Positions 43,207-54,250 of a stretch of 64,000 nucleotides of DNA are shown in pieces. The stretch lies in assembly GCF_005063415.1 (NCBI RefSeq), contig NZ_SUEG01000003.1, positions 1 through 64,000 of the forward strand, given 5' to 3'. The stretch is from Mesorhizobium sp. GTDB taxonomy: Bacteria; Pseudomonadota; Alphaproteobacteria; Rhizobiales; Rhizobiaceae. Position 1 is the stretch's first letter; each line of letters begins with the position of its first letter. A program made the position numbers and the translations under genes. The notes beneath the pieces were generated by a model. It was not told where the DNA came from, ran no database searches, and was given only the letters and a program-made list of their open reading frames with translations.

Positions 43207-44180
43207 TGGTTACCGCGCTCAGCTTCCGGCTTGGCCAGATGGTGCTGGTCATGTTCGGCATCAGTGTCGTCGCTTTCCTGATCTTCTTTGCGACGCCTGG
43301 CGCTGATCCATCGGCGCGCATTGCCGGCCGCAATGCTTCGCAAGAGACGTTGATCCAGGTGCGCCACGATTTCGGTCTCGACCGGCCATTGCCGGTGCAA
43401 TATGGGCTGATGATGAACCGGCTTTTCGTCAGCCGCGATCTCACCTCCTTCGTCAACCGCGGGCAACGCGTCATTCCGACCGTGATAAGCGCCATTCCCG
43501 TAACGCTGTCGCTGGTCGGTGGCGCGGCAGTGCTGTGGGTGCTCGGTGGATTGATCGTCGGGGTGATCGCAGGCGCAACGCGCGGTACATTCGTGGATCG
43601 GGCGCTGATGATCCTGAGCTTGATAGGCGTGTCGATCCCGGTCTTCTGGCTGGGCGAGGTCGCCAACCTGCTGACACAAAGCCGCTGGCACGACAGCTGG
43701 CTGTTTTCCTGGGTTCCTCCGCTCGGCTACATCCCCCTGGCCGAGAACCCATGGGGCTGGTTCAAGGCGCTCGTCATTCCGTGGTTCACGCTGGCAACCC
43801 TTTATGTCGGCCTCTATGGCCGGGTGCTGCGGGCAAGCCTGATCGAGATGATGCAGGAGGATTTCATCCGCACCGCCCGGGCCAAGGGGATCGGCGAACG
43901 CCGGGTGCTGCTGCATCATGGCCTCAGAACCTCGCTGGTCGCATTTGTCACCATGTTCGGCCTCGATTTTGGTGCCCTGGTCGGCGGCGGCGCGCTGCTG
44001 ACCGAAGTGGTCTTCGGACTGCAGGGCGTCGGAAAACTGACCTATGAGGCGCTGCAGACCCTCGATCTGCCGATGATCCTGGCCACGGTGATTTACGCCG
44101 CCTTCTTCGTGGTGATGGCAAACTTCGTCGTCGACGTGGTCTTCGTCTTCATCGACCCGAGGGCTCGCGATGTCGGCTGA
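43206..44180 (+). CDS. Peptide ABC transporter permease, DppB type
   Basis: A 324-residue permease. GTG at 43206 overlaps the previous stop (TAGTG). It has the DppB family pattern: first helix MVLVMFGISVVAFLIFFATPGADP, then DFGLDRPLPVQYG. The ATPase-coupling loop is DFIRTARAKGIGERRVLLHHGLR, and GALLTEVVFGLQGVGKL is the family's C-terminal signature. A long frame starting at 42588 is read through the previous gene in another phase and is not real. It pairs with the DppC-type subunit. Confidence 0.88.
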   Translation: MVTALSFRLGQMVLVMFGISVVAFLIFFATPGADPSARIAGRNASQETLIQVRHDFGLDRPLPVQYGLMMNRLFVSRDLTSFVNRGQRVIPTVISAIPVTLSLVGGAAVLWVLGGLIVGVIAGATRGTFVDRALMILSLIGVSIPVFWLGEVANLLTQSRWHDSWLFSWVPPLGYIPLAENPWGWFKALVIPWFTLATLYVGLYGRVLRASLIEMMQEDFIRTARAKGIGERRVLLHHGLRTSLVAFVTMFGLDFGALVGGGALLTEVVFGLQGVGKLTYEALQTLDLPMILATVIYAAFFVVMANFVVDVVFVFIDPRARDVG

Positions 44181-45188
44181 TGCTCCTCTTCTGGTGGTCA
44201 AGGACCTCACCGTCTCCTTCCGCAGCGACGAGGGCCTGGTGCGCGCGGTGGGAGGTATTTCGTTCTCCGTCGAGCAGCGCGAGATCGTCGGTGTGGTTGG
44301 CGAGTCCGGTTCGGGCAAAAGCCAGACCTTGCTCGCCATTATGGGGCTGATCGACAGCCCCAACGCTATCGTCTCCGGTTCCATCCGTTTCATGGGACAG
44401 GAACTAATCGGACTCAAGCGGCGTGCGCTCGATGCCATTCGCGGCCGCCAGATCGCGATGATCTTCCAGGATCCGATGTCGGCGCTCACCCCGGTGCATA
44501 CGATCGGCAACCAGATCGCCGAGCAGGTGCGCGCGCATGAAAAAGTGTCGGCGAAAGCGGCACGGCCGAGGGCCGTGCAATTGCTGGATGCGGTCGGCAT
44601 CGCAAATCCGGATCGGGTCGTCGACAACTACCCGCACCAGCTTTCCGGCGGCATGCGCCAGCGTGCGGTGATTGCCATGGCGCTCTCCTGCAACCCGGCG
44701 CTGCTCGTCGCGGATGAACCGACCACAGCCCTCGATGTTACCGTGCAGGCGCAGATCCTCGAACTGATCGGACGATTGCGCGACCAGTTCGGCTCCGCCG
44801 TGATCCTGGTCACGCATGATCTTGGCGTCGTCGCCGAAGTCGCGGACCGGGTGCTGGTGATGTATGGCGGACGCTTTGTCGAGGAGGGCGGCAAGAGCAG
44901 TGTCTTCCGGGCGCCGCTGCATCCCTACACATGGGGCTTGTTCGGCTCGATCCCGCCGATGGAGGGACCACGTCCAGCCCGGCTCGCCGCTATCACGGGG
45001 ATTCCGCCGTCGCTCTCCGACCTGCCGAAAGGCTGCGCCTTCAGCCCCCGCTGCGCCTTTCGCCACGACGCCTGTCTGGTCCAGCTGCCGATCATGCAAG
45101 GCGAGAGCCATCGCGCCGCGTGCCTGTTGCCGGAGACAACGCGCCGACAATTCGCTGTCCAGAGGGCTGGCGGCGTGGAGATGCAACG

Positions 45189-45192
<4 letters not shown>
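44170..45192 (+). CDS. Peptide ABC transporter ATPase, DppD type
   Basis: A 340-residue ATP-binding subunit overlapping the permease gene by 11 bases. Walker A is GESGSGKS, the Q-loop FQDPMSAL, the signature LSGGMRQR, Walker B LLVADEPTTALDVT and the H-loop THD. The C-terminal oligopeptide extension has the Cys cluster CAFSPRCAF...C (about residues 288-300) that binds an iron-sulfur cluster or metal in this family. It works as a heterodimer with the next gene's product. Confidence 0.9.
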
Positions 45193-46175
<983 letters not shown>

Positions 46176-46508
46176 CGATGGGAATTCTCGGTCAGCGATA
46201 TCGGATCAGGACCGTTCAGCCGTAATCGTCCTTTCGGCGAGGATAGCGGCCGATCTGGACGCCGCACGATCCGGCGCTATGTTGCGCTTCGGCGCTGCGC
46301 GGCCGGGCATCGCCGATGCCTAATACTAAAGTAACTGTTCTCGCGTTGCCGAGCGATGCTACGATTTGAGGGACGGGCATAGGCGGCCGTAGAGCGCTGC
46401 GTGATTTGGCGCCGGAGAGGACGGAATATGGGAGGCCATTCTTCGTGCCGCAGCAGGCAGCCGCCGACATGTTTGCTCGGTTGTCGACCATAAGGGAGGA
46501 AGTCACCA
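46176..46508. promoter_or_regulatory. Promoter region of the Liv-type operon
   Basis: About 330 bp. It holds the inverted repeat GGCATC-GCC-GATGCC (46306-46320) followed by TAATACTAAAG, and GGGAGGAAG just before the next ATG. No gene is seen. The repeat could end the upstream transcript or serve as an operator. Confidence 0.45.
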
Positions 46509-47714
46509 ATGAAGATATCGTACCTGGTCTCGGCCGCGCTTCTTGCAGCGACTGTGATGCCTGCCGCAGCCGCCGAGATTTCCGACGGCAAGGTCAAGAT
46601 CGGCATTCTCAACGACCAGTCGGGCGTCTATGCCGATTTCGGCGGCAAGTGGTCGGTCGAGGCCGCCAAGATGGCGGTCGAGGATTTCGGCGGCAAGGTG
46701 CAAGGTGCGCCGGTCGAGATCGTCAGCGCCGACCACCAGAACAAGCCGGACATCGCCTCCAACATTGCGCGGCAGTGGTATGACACCGAACAGGTCGATT
46801 CCATCATGGAACTGACTACCTCCTCGGTGGCGCTCGCCGTCCAAGGGATTTCCAAGGAAAAGAAAAAAATTGACATCGTCACCGGCGCCGCGACCACCGA
46901 GCTAACCGGCAAACAGTGCTCGCCCTATGGCTTCCACTGGGCCTACGACACGCATTCGCAGGCAGTGGGGACCGGTGGCGCTCTCGTCCAGCAAGGCGGC
47001 GACAGCTGGTTCTTCGTCACCGTCGATTATGCATTCGGATATTCGCTCAAGGAGCAGACCGCAAAGTTCGTCGAGAGCCATGGCGGCAAGGTGGTTGGCG
47101 AGGTGCGCTACCCGCTCGGCTCGACCGACTATTCATCCTTCCTGCTGCAGGCGCAATCGTCGGGCGCCAAGGTCATCGGCCTGGCGAATGCCGGCCTCGA
47201 CACCTCCAACTCGATCAAGCAAGCGGCCGAATTCGGTATAGTGCAGGGCGGTCAGCGTCTTGCAGCACTTCTGTTCACGCTGGCCGAGGTGCATGGGCTC
47301 GGCCTCGAGGCCGCGCAAGGCGTGGTGCTGACTGAAGGTTTCTACTGGGATCGCGATGACAAGAGCCGCGATTTCGCCCAGCGGTTCTTCAAGCGCACCA
47401 ACCGCATGCCGAACATGATCCAGGCCGCCACCTATTCGGCGGTGACCCAGTATTTGAAGGCGATCGACAAAGCCGGCACCGATGGAACCGAGGCGGTCGC
47501 CAAGGAATTGCATGCGATGCCAGTGAACGACGTTACGGCAAACGGCAAAGTGCAGGCCGACGGCAACATGGTTCACGACATGTATCTTTATCAGGTCAAG
47601 TCGCCGAGCGAGAGCACCAAGGAGTGGGACTATTACAAACCGCTCGCCACGATCCCCGGTAACGAGGCGTTCCTGAGCCCCAAGGAGAGCGGCTGTCCCA
47701 CGGCTGGCGAGTGA
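46509..47714 (+). CDS. Branched-chain amino-acid-type ABC substrate-binding protein
   Basis: A 401-residue periplasmic binding protein (LivJ/LivK family, type I fold). Signal peptide YLVSAALLAATVMPAAAA is followed by the mature start EISDGKVKIGILNDQSGVYADFGGKWSVEA. It has a strong ribosome site (GGGAGGAAG). Members bind branched-chain amino acids, amides, urea or aromatic acids; the pocket specificity cannot be read from sequence. It is first in a complete J-G-F-H-M operon with overlapping genes. Confidence 0.88.
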   Translation: MKISYLVSAALLAATVMPAAAAEISDGKVKIGILNDQSGVYADFGGKWSVEAAKMAVEDFGGKVQGAPVEIVSADHQNKPDIASNIARQWYDTEQVDSIMELTTSSVALAVQGISKEKKKIDIVTGAATTELTGKQCSPYGFHWAYDTHSQAVGTGGALVQQGGDSWFFVTVDYAFGYSLKEQTAKFVESHGGKVVGEVRYPLGSTDYSSFLLQAQSSGAKVIGLANAGLDTSNSIKQAAEFGIVQGGQRLAALLFTLAEVHGLGLEAAQGVVLTEGFYWDRDDKSRDFAQRFFKRTNRMPNMIQAATYSAVTQYLKAIDKAGTDGTEAVAKELHAMPVNDVTANGKVQADGNMVHDMYLYQVKSPSESTKEWDYYKPLATIPGNEAFLSPKESGCPTAGE

Positions 47715-48499
47715 TTGGCGCACCGATGGAACCGCCCGAACCGAGTGAGCCGCGGGTGGTGCTTTCCGCCCGCGGTTTGCGGCGCGACTTCGCCGGTTTC
47801 GTCGCGGTCAGGAATGTCGATCTCGACCTCTACCACGGCAACATCCACGCGCTGATCGGACCCAACGGCGCCGGCAAGACTACCGTCTTCAACCTGCTCA
47901 CCAAGTTCCTGCCGCCGACCAGCGGCAGGATCGAACTGCTCGGCCACGACATCACCCGCACCTCGCCGGCCAAGGTCGCGCGGATGGGCCTGGTGCGCTC
48001 GTTCCAGATCTCGGCGGTGTTTCCACATCTCAGCGTGCTCGACAATGTGCGCGTTGCGCTGCAGCGGCCGGGCGGGCTCAGCGTTCAGTTCTGGCGCTCG
48101 CTGTCTGCGCTCGATCGATTGACGCCGCGCGCCGAGGAGCTTTTGCGGTCGGTCGGCCTCGACGATGCCAAGAACAGGCCCGCCGCCGATCTCTCCTATG
48201 GCAGGAAACGCGTGCTAGAGATCGCCACGACGCTAGCGCTCGACCCGAAAATGCTGCTGCTCGACGAGCCGATGGCCGGCATGGGGCATGAGGATGTGCG
48301 CACGGTTTCCGACATCATCCGCTCGGTCGCCAAGGAGCGCGCGGTTTTGATGGTCGAGCACAATTTGACTGTTGTAGCCGATCTTTGCGACTGGATAACC
48401 GTCATGCAGCGCGGCGAAATCCTTGCCGCCGGCGACTACGCCACGGTCAGCCGCGACGAGCGGGTGAGGATCGCCTATATGGGCACCGCCGATGAGTGA
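47711..48499 (+). CDS. LivG-type ABC transporter ATPase
   Basis: A 262-residue ATPase. Walker A is GPNGAGKTT and the following FNLLTKFLPPTSG is typical of LivG; the signature region reads LSYGRKR; Walker B is MLLLDEPMAGMG. GTG at 47711 overlaps the previous stop (GTGA); an ATG five codons on (47726) is an alternative. It forms a pair with the LivF-type subunit that starts within its 3' end. Confidence 0.88.
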   Translation: MIGAPMEPPEPSEPRVVLSARGLRRDFAGFVAVRNVDLDLYHGNIHALIGPNGAGKTTVFNLLTKFLPPTSGRIELLGHDITRTSPAKVARMGLVRSFQISAVFPHLSVLDNVRVALQRPGGLSVQFWRSLSALDRLTPRAEELLRSVGLDDAKNRPAADLSYGRKRVLEIATTLALDPKMLLLDEPMAGMGHEDVRTVSDIIRSVAKERAVLMVEHNLTVVADLCDWITVMQRGEILAAGDYATVSRDERVRIAYMGTADE

Positions 48500-49202
48500 C
48501 GCCGCGCCGCTTCTCGCAGTCCGCGGCCTCAACGCCTGGTATGGCGAGAGCCATGCGCTGCACGGCGTCGACCTGGAGGTCTTTCCAGGTGAAACGGTGA
48601 CGTTGCTGGGGCGCAACGGCGTCGGCAAGACCACGACATTGCGCGCCATTATCGGGCTGATCCGCCAGCGAACCGGCCAGATTTTTTTCGACGACAAGGA
48701 TCTGATGCGCCTGCCGTTGCACCGGACCGCGCATCAAGGCATTGGCCTTGTGCCGGAGGAACGCGGCATCTTCGCAACATTGACCGTGGACGAGAATCTG
48801 GTCCTGCCGCCGATCGTCGCCGAGGGCGGCATGAGCGTGGAGGAAATATTCGAGCTCTTCCCCAATCTGAAGGAGCGACGCAACAGCCCCGGCACCAGGC
48901 TGTCGGGCGGCGAACAGCAGATGCTGGCGATCGCGCGCATGCTCAGAACCGGCGTGAAAATGCTGCTTCTCGATGAGCCGACCGAGGGCCTGGCTCCGGT
49001 CATCGTGCAGCGCATCGGCGATCTGCTGGCGACGATGAAAAAGCGCGGCATGACGATCCTGCTGGTCGAGCAGAATTTCCGCTTTGCCAGCCGCGTCACC
49101 GACCGTTTCTACCTGATGGAGCACGGCAAGGTCGTGGCGGGCTTTCCGGTCGGCGAACTGCCGGATCGTATGACGCTGCTGCATGAAGTGCTGGGTGTAT
49201 GA
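48492..49202 (+). CDS. LivF-type ABC transporter ATPase
   Basis: A 236-residue ATPase overlapping the previous gene by eight bases. It has Walker A GRNGVGKTT, the LivF-typical LVPEERGIFATLTV, signature LSGGEQQMLAIARML and Walker B MLLLDEPTEGLAP. It completes the nucleotide-binding pair of the importer. Confidence 0.9.
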   Translation: MSDAAPLLAVRGLNAWYGESHALHGVDLEVFPGETVTLLGRNGVGKTTTLRAIIGLIRQRTGQIFFDDKDLMRLPLHRTAHQGIGLVPEERGIFATLTVDENLVLPPIVAEGGMSVEEIFELFPNLKERRNSPGTRLSGGEQQMLAIARMLRTGVKMLLLDEPTEGLAPVIVQRIGDLLATMKKRGMTILLVEQNFRFASRVTDRFYLMEHGKVVAGFPVGELPDRMTLLHEVLGV

Positions 49203-49209
49203 TGGCGCC

Positions 49210-50097
49210 ATGACGATGATCTTCGGAATACCCGTTCAGGCATTCCTCGGCCAGTTGCTGGTCGGCCTCATCAACGGCTCGTTCTACGCAATGTTGAGCC
49301 TGGGCCTGGCTGTCATATTCGGCCTGTTGCGCGTCATCAATTTCGCTCACGGCGCGCTCTATATGCTCGGCGCCTTCATCGGGTACCTGCTTCTCACCCG
49401 GTTCGGCATCGGCTACTGGCCGGCTCTGATCCTGTCGCCGCTGATCGTCGGCGGCTTCGGCGTCGTGGTCGAGCGCCTGGCGCTGTCGAGGCTTTACGAC
49501 ATCGACCCGCTCTACGGGTTGCTTTTCACCTTTGGCCTCGCGCTCGTGCTCGAAGGCGTGTTCCGGTACTACTATGGCGTATCGGGAAGTCCTTATTCCG
49601 TGCCGCCGCTGCTCTCCGGCGGCACCAATCTCGGCTTCATGTTCCTGCCTAATTACCGCGGCTGGGTGGTGGTCGCCTCGATGATCGTCTGTTTCGGCAC
49701 CTGGGCGCTGATCGAGAAGACCAGGCTGGGCTCCTATCTGCGCGCGGCAACGGAGAACCCCGGCCTGGTGCAGGCTTTCGGCGTCAACGTGCCGTTGCTG
49801 CTGACTCTCACCTACGGCCTCGGCGCCGCTCTTGCCGGGCTTGCGGGGGTTCTCGCCGCGCCGATCTATCAGGTGAGCCCGCTGATGGGGTCTGACCTCA
49901 TCATCGTCGTCTTCGCCGTCGTCGTGGTCGGCGGCATGGGATCGATCCTCGGGGCGATCGTCACCGGTTACATGCTTGGCCTCGCCGAAGGCCTGACCAA
50001 GGTTTTCTATCCCGAAGCCTCCAATCTGGTGGTCTTCGTCATCATGGCGATCGTGCTTCTTGTCCGGCCAGCCGGCCTGTTCGGAAGGGATGCCTGA
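49210..50097 (+). CDS. LivH-type ABC transporter permease
   Basis: A 295-residue membrane permease with about eight helices. INGSFYAMLSLGLAVIFGLLRVINFAHGALYMLGA is the family signature (residues 20-54), and a coupling region precedes GLGAALAGLAGVLAAPIYQV. The start is set at the ATG at 49210 after the LivF stop; a frame start at 49183 lies inside the previous gene. It pairs with the LivM-type permease next. Confidence 0.88.
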   Translation: MTMIFGIPVQAFLGQLLVGLINGSFYAMLSLGLAVIFGLLRVINFAHGALYMLGAFIGYLLLTRFGIGYWPALILSPLIVGGFGVVVERLALSRLYDIDPLYGLLFTFGLALVLEGVFRYYYGVSGSPYSVPPLLSGGTNLGFMFLPNYRGWVVVASMIVCFGTWALIEKTRLGSYLRAATENPGLVQAFGVNVPLLLTLTYGLGAALAGLAGVLAAPIYQVSPLMGSDLIIVVFAVVVVGGMGSILGAIVTGYMLGLAEGLTKVFYPEASNLVVFVIMAIVLLVRPAGLFGRDA

Positions 50098-50098
50098 G

Positions 50099-51076
50099 AT
50101 GGCCGAACTCTCACTTCGCGAGACGCGCGCCAAAAGTTCGGTATGGCTTGAATGGACGCTGGTGGGGCTCGGCATCCTGACGCTGCTGGTGGCGCCATTC
50201 TTCGTCTATCCGATCTTCCTGATGAAGATGCTGTGCTTTGCGCTGTTTGCCTGCGCGTTCAACCTTCTGCTCGGCTACACCGGGCTGTTGTCCTTCGGCC
50301 ATGCGACATTCTTCGGGGGGGCGGCCTATTTCACAGCATACGCGGTCAAGGTCTGGGGCTGGCCGCCGGAAGCGGGCATCCTGCTCGGTGCCCTGGGAGC
50401 CGCGCTGCTCGGCCTTGTCATGGGCTTCTTTGCCATCCGCCGGCAAGGCATCTATTTCGCCATGATCACGCTGGCGCTGTCGCAGATGTTCTTCTTCTTC
50501 TGCGTGCAGGCGCCGTTCACCGGAGGTGAGGACGGCATCCAGGGCGTGCCGCGTGGCAAGCTGCTTGGAATGCTCGACCTGAACGTCTCGATCAACATCT
50601 ATTATTTCGTGCTGGCAGTCTTCCTGATCGGCGTGTTCGCCATCTGGCGCATCATCAACTCGCCTTTCGGCATGATCCTGCGTTCCATCCGGGAAAACGA
50701 GAGCCGGGCCATTTCGCTCGGCTATTCAGTTGCCAATTACAAGCTGGCGGCATTCGTCATGTCGGCGACATTGGCCGGGCTGGCCGGCGCGCTCAAGGCG
50801 ATCGTTTTTCAGTTTGCCACGCTCACCGACGTCACCTGGCAGATGTCGGGCGAGGTGATTCTGATGACGCTCCTCGGCGGCATCGGCACCATGGTCGGGC
50901 CGATCATCGGCGCCAGTCTGGTCGTCGGCCTGGAAAACACGCTCGCCACCTCGAGTTTTCCGGTGACCATCGCCACCGGCCTGACCTTCATGGTCTGCGT
51001 GCTGGTTTTCCGGCGCGGTATTGTCGGTGAGGTCTATGCGCGGTTTCTCGGGCCAAAGGGTGACGCGAAAGACTGA
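50099..51076 (+). CDS. LivM-type ABC transporter permease
   Basis: A 325-residue membrane permease starting one base after the LivH stop, with GGAAGGG at 50082. It has NLLLGYTGLLSFGHATFFGGAAY, the LivM signature, and FGMILRSIRENESRAISLGY, the cytoplasmic coupling loop. It is the last gene of the operon and is convergent, with a 19-bp gap, with the Pot-type ATPase gene. Confidence 0.88.
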   Translation: MAELSLRETRAKSSVWLEWTLVGLGILTLLVAPFFVYPIFLMKMLCFALFACAFNLLLGYTGLLSFGHATFFGGAAYFTAYAVKVWGWPPEAGILLGALGAALLGLVMGFFAIRRQGIYFAMITLALSQMFFFFCVQAPFTGGEDGIQGVPRGKLLGMLDLNVSINIYYFVLAVFLIGVFAIWRIINSPFGMILRSIRENESRAISLGYSVANYKLAAFVMSATLAGLAGALKAIVFQFATLTDVTWQMSGEVILMTLLGGIGTMVGPIIGASLVVGLENTLATSSFPVTIATGLTFMVCVLVFRRGIVGEVYARFLGPKGDAKD

Positions 51077-51095
51077 ACGGCTCAGGTCGGCCTCG

Positions 51096-52271
51096 CTAGG
51101 CGATGCGCAAGCCTTGCGCGTCGAGAAGCACGCAGCCCAGCGGGCCGAAGCAGACATCGACCGCTTCGCCTTCACGCAGCGGCTGGCCGTCGATCAACGT
51201 GTTGGCGCGCACCAGCGTGCCGGCGCCGATGTCAATCTCGTAGACCGCATTGCCGCCGAGATAGGAGGTCGAGACTATTCGTCCCGCCAGCCTGTTGGCA
51301 GCACCGGCGGTACCGACGGTAAGCTTCTGCGGGCGAACGACGACGGTGACCGCGCTGCCGGTCGCGAGCGCCTTCGGCGCGGCCACCTTTACGACATGGC
51401 CGCTGGCCAGCGCGATCATCGCCATCTTGCCGTCCATCACTGTCACGCTGCCGGGCAGCATGTTGGCCTTGCCCAGGAAATTGGCGACGAATGCGGTGGC
51501 CGGCTGGTCATAGACCTGCGCGGGGGAGCCGATCTGCTCGATCAGGCCGGCGTTCATCACGACGATGTGGTCGGACATCGATAACGCTTCTTCCTGGTCG
51601 TGCGTCACGAAAATAGCGGTGATGCCCGTCTCCCTCTGGATTTTCTTGATCTCGACGCGCATGTCCTCGCGCATATTGGCGTCGAGCGCCGACAAGGGCT
51701 CGTCCAGCAGCAGCACTTCCGGCTCGAAGACGATGGCGCGGGCCAGTGCGATGCGTTGCTGCTGGCCGCCCGAGAGCTGTGACGGCAGCTTTGTCTCACT
51801 GCCGGGCAGCCGCACCATATCCAGCGCCTTCTTGACCCGGCGCACGATTTCCGGTTTCGGCACGTTTCGGTATTTCAGGCCGAATGCGACGTTGTCGAAG
51901 ACGTTCTTGTGCGGAAAGAGCGCGTAGTTCTGGAACACCAGACCAATGTTGCGCTTGTAGATCGGGATGTCGTCGACCCGCTTTCCGCCGATCGAGATCT
52001 GGCCACTGGAGATGTCGACCAGGCCCGCGATCGAGCGCAGGATCGTCGTCTTGCCGCACCCGGACGGCCCCAGCAAGGTGACGAAACTACCTTTCCGGAT
52101 CGCCAGTGAAAAATCGCGCACAGCGGCGAACTTGCCGTAGAAAATATCAATGTCGCGAAACTCGACCGCAGGCATTCCTGTCGGCTGCCGCTCGCTCTGG
52201 GCGAGCTGGTCGCCGGCAGCCCCGGCCGAAGCCGGACGGGGCTGCTGGTCGTGGCTGTTGTCGTCATGCAC
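51096..52271 (-). CDS. PotA-like (spermidine/putrescine-type) ABC transporter ATPase
   Basis: A 391-residue ATPase with a C-terminal TOBE domain. Residues 1-33 are a hydrophilic extension. It has Walker A GPSGCGKTT, Q-loop FQNYALFPH, signature LSGGQQQRIALARAI, Walker B LLLDEPLSALD and H-loop THDQEEAL. GTG at 52271 overlaps the end of the binding-protein gene by eight bases. It is the last gene of the - strand importer operon. PotA-like ATPases energise uptake of polyamines or related cations; the actual substrate is not known. Confidence 0.85.
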   Translation of the reverse strand: MHDDNSHDQQPRPASAGAAGDQLAQSERQPTGMPAVEFRDIDIFYGKFAAVRDFSLAIRKGSFVTLLGPSGCGKTTILRSIAGLVDISSGQISIGGKRVDDIPIYKRNIGLVFQNYALFPHKNVFDNVAFGLKYRNVPKPEIVRRVKKALDMVRLPGSETKLPSQLSGGQQQRIALARAIVFEPEVLLLDEPLSALDANMREDMRVEIKKIQRETGITAIFVTHDQEEALSMSDHIVVMNAGLIEQIGSPAQVYDQPATAFVANFLGKANMLPGSVTVMDGKMAMIALASGHVVKVAAPKALATGSAVTVVVRPQKLTVGTAGAANRLAGRIVSTSYLGGNAVYEIDIGAGTLVRANTLIDGQPLREGEAVDVCFGPLGCVLLDAQGLRIA

Positions 52272-53406
52272 CTTTCGACACCCTGTCCCATTGCTTGGTC
52301 CAGGCGTCTTCGTTCTTCGCCCAGTAGAGCGGATCGGCGAAGGTCAGCGACTTCATCGATCCGGTCGGGTCGAAGGCCGGAAGCGCGGCGATCTTGTCGG
52401 TCAGCTTCACCTTGGTGGGGTCAAGGGATGGCGGATAGTTCTGGCCCTCGGCGACGGCGATCGACGTGGCCGGATCCAGCATGAAGTTGATCAACTCCTC
52501 GCATTCGGCCATCGGCGATCCCTTGAGCACCAGCATGTCCTCCATCCATGCGTATGAGCCGGCGGGGTCGAGATAGCCGATCGGCTGGCCCTGCTGCTGC
52601 AGGGCGGCGACACGTCCCGACCAGGCGTCAGTGACGACGATCTCGTTTCGCGACAGGAGGTCCATGAGTTCCGCGCCGGAACTCCAGAACTTCTTGGCCA
52701 GGTCGCGGGTCTCGCGAACCTTGGCCCAGACCGCATCCATATCCTGGATGCTGTTGGGGTCCTGTTTCGTCTGCAGCGCCGCGTACCAGACGCGCGTCGT
52801 CATATCGGCGTAGCCGCCGATCTTGCCGGCATATTTCGTGTCGGTAAGCAGGTTGGCGCCCTTTTCCTTGGCTTCCTCCGGCGAGATGACCTTGTTGTTG
52901 TAGGCGATGCCGGTGGTGCCGTAATCATATGGCACTGCCGACAGCTTCGGCGTGATCTTGCGGAACGGCTCGATCATGGCGGTCAGCACATTCGCCATGT
53001 TTGGAATGTTCGCCTCGTTGATCTCCGAATTGAAACCGCCGTTGACGTATTTGATGTAGTAGTTGACGCCGGAAGAATGGACGATCTGGAAGTCGCCCGG
53101 CTTCGACGTCTTGATCTTGGTGATGATCTCGTTCTCGTCGCCAAAGGTTCCCTGGACGACCTTGACCTTGGACTTGGCGGTGTAAGGCTGGAACGCGTAC
53201 TTGTCGATCGCCTCCTGCACCACGCCGCCCCATCCGTCGAAGCGCACTTCCGAAACCGCGGCCAGCGCCCGTCCCATCCAGGGCATGGAAAGCCCGGTGG
53301 CGGCGGCAGCGGCGGCCGTCAGCGTCAGGAATGATCGCCGGCTGATGTCGCCATTGGCATAGCGTTCGTTGAGCCGCTCCAGTCGCTTGGTGGTTGTCAG
53401 TTTCAT
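52264..53406 (-). CDS. PotD-like substrate-binding protein with Tat signal
   Basis: A 380-residue periplasmic binding protein (family 1/8 fold, DGWGG, PYDYGTTGIAYN). The N-terminus has SRRSFLTLTAAAAAAT, a twin-arginine signal, so it is probably exported folded. I start at the ATG at 53406, seven bases after GGGAG; the ATG two codons earlier is too close. PotD relatives bind putrescine, spermidine or other amines. Its gene is third in the order permease-permease-binding protein-ATPase. Confidence 0.85.
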   Translation of the reverse strand: MKLTTTKRLERLNERYANGDISRRSFLTLTAAAAAATGLSMPWMGRALAAVSEVRFDGWGGVVQEAIDKYAFQPYTAKSKVKVVQGTFGDENEIITKIKTSKPGDFQIVHSSGVNYYIKYVNGGFNSEINEANIPNMANVLTAMIEPFRKITPKLSAVPYDYGTTGIAYNNKVISPEEAKEKGANLLTDTKYAGKIGGYADMTTRVWYAALQTKQDPNSIQDMDAVWAKVRETRDLAKKFWSSGAELMDLLSRNEIVVTDAWSGRVAALQQQGQPIGYLDPAGSYAWMEDMLVLKGSPMAECEELINFMLDPATSIAVAEGQNYPPSLDPTKVKLTDKIAALPAFDPTGSMKSLTFADPLYWAKNEDAWTKQWDRVSKGA

Positions 53407-53428
53407 TTCCATTCTCCCATTTTCATTT

Positions 53429-54250
53429 TCACTTGCCTGCCTTGAACCAGGTGAGGCTTTGCAGGATGAGCCCGCCAGCCAAGGGAATGCCGACCGTCAA
53501 AAGGATCATGACGGTTCCTAGTGCGTTCACCTCGGGGCTGATCGAGATCTTCAGCATCGAAAGGATTTGAGTCGGCATGGTCTCGACGCCCGCCGGCCGC
53601 CAGAACAGGCTGGCCGAGGTGTTGTCGAACGAAATGGTGAAAGCGAGCAGAATACTGGCAAGCACTGCGGGAATGAGCAGCGGCAGCGTGATCTCGCGGA
53701 ATGTCGACACACGCGGCGCTCCGAGCGACAGTGCCGCCTCCTCATAGGAACGTTTGATGCCGACCATGCGCGCCTGAACGATCAGCACCACGTAGGGGAG
53801 CGTGAGCAGAATGTGGCCGAGTACCAGCAGCGCCATGCTGCGCGGCTGGTCGACGGCTTTGATCATGACCAGCAGGCCGACGCCGAGTATCGTTTCGGGG
53901 ACCAGCGCGGGAAGAATGACAAGCGTGTTGATCGCCTGCTTGCCACGGAACTCGAAGCGCACCAGCGCCAATGCCGCCATGATGCCGAGCAGCGTCGTCA
54001 CCGTTGCCGTCACCAGGGCAATCCACATCGATGTCCGGAAGGCGTCGAGAACCGGCTCGTTGGTGAGCAGCTTTTCGTACCATCGCAGGCTGAAGCCGGT
54101 GAGGGGAAAGCCGCCGAACATCGAGGCGTTGAAGGAAAGCACGACCGTGGCGATGATCGGCGCGAACATGAAGACATAGACGCACAGCGTGATCGCGCCG
54201 GTCAGCCGCCACGCCCATCTGCCTTCGCGATCGGGATGATCCGCTCTCAT
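53429..54250 (-). CDS. PotC-like ABC transporter permease
   Basis: A 273-residue inner-membrane permease with about six helices. FAPIIATVVLSFNASMFGGFPLTGFSLRWYEKL in the N-terminal part is typical of the PotC type, and EEAALSLGAPRVSTFREITLP is the ATPase coupling loop. It overlaps the PotB-like gene by four bases. It forms the channel with that protein. Confidence 0.87.
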   Translation of the reverse strand: MRADHPDREGRWAWRLTGAITLCVYVFMFAPIIATVVLSFNASMFGGFPLTGFSLRWYEKLLTNEPVLDAFRTSMWIALVTATVTTLLGIMAALALVRFEFRGKQAINTLVILPALVPETILGVGLLVMIKAVDQPRSMALLVLGHILLTLPYVVLIVQARMVGIKRSYEEAALSLGAPRVSTFREITLPLLIPAVLASILLAFTISFDNTSASLFWRPAGVETMPTQILSMLKISISPEVNALGTVMILLTVGIPLAGGLILQSLTWFKAGK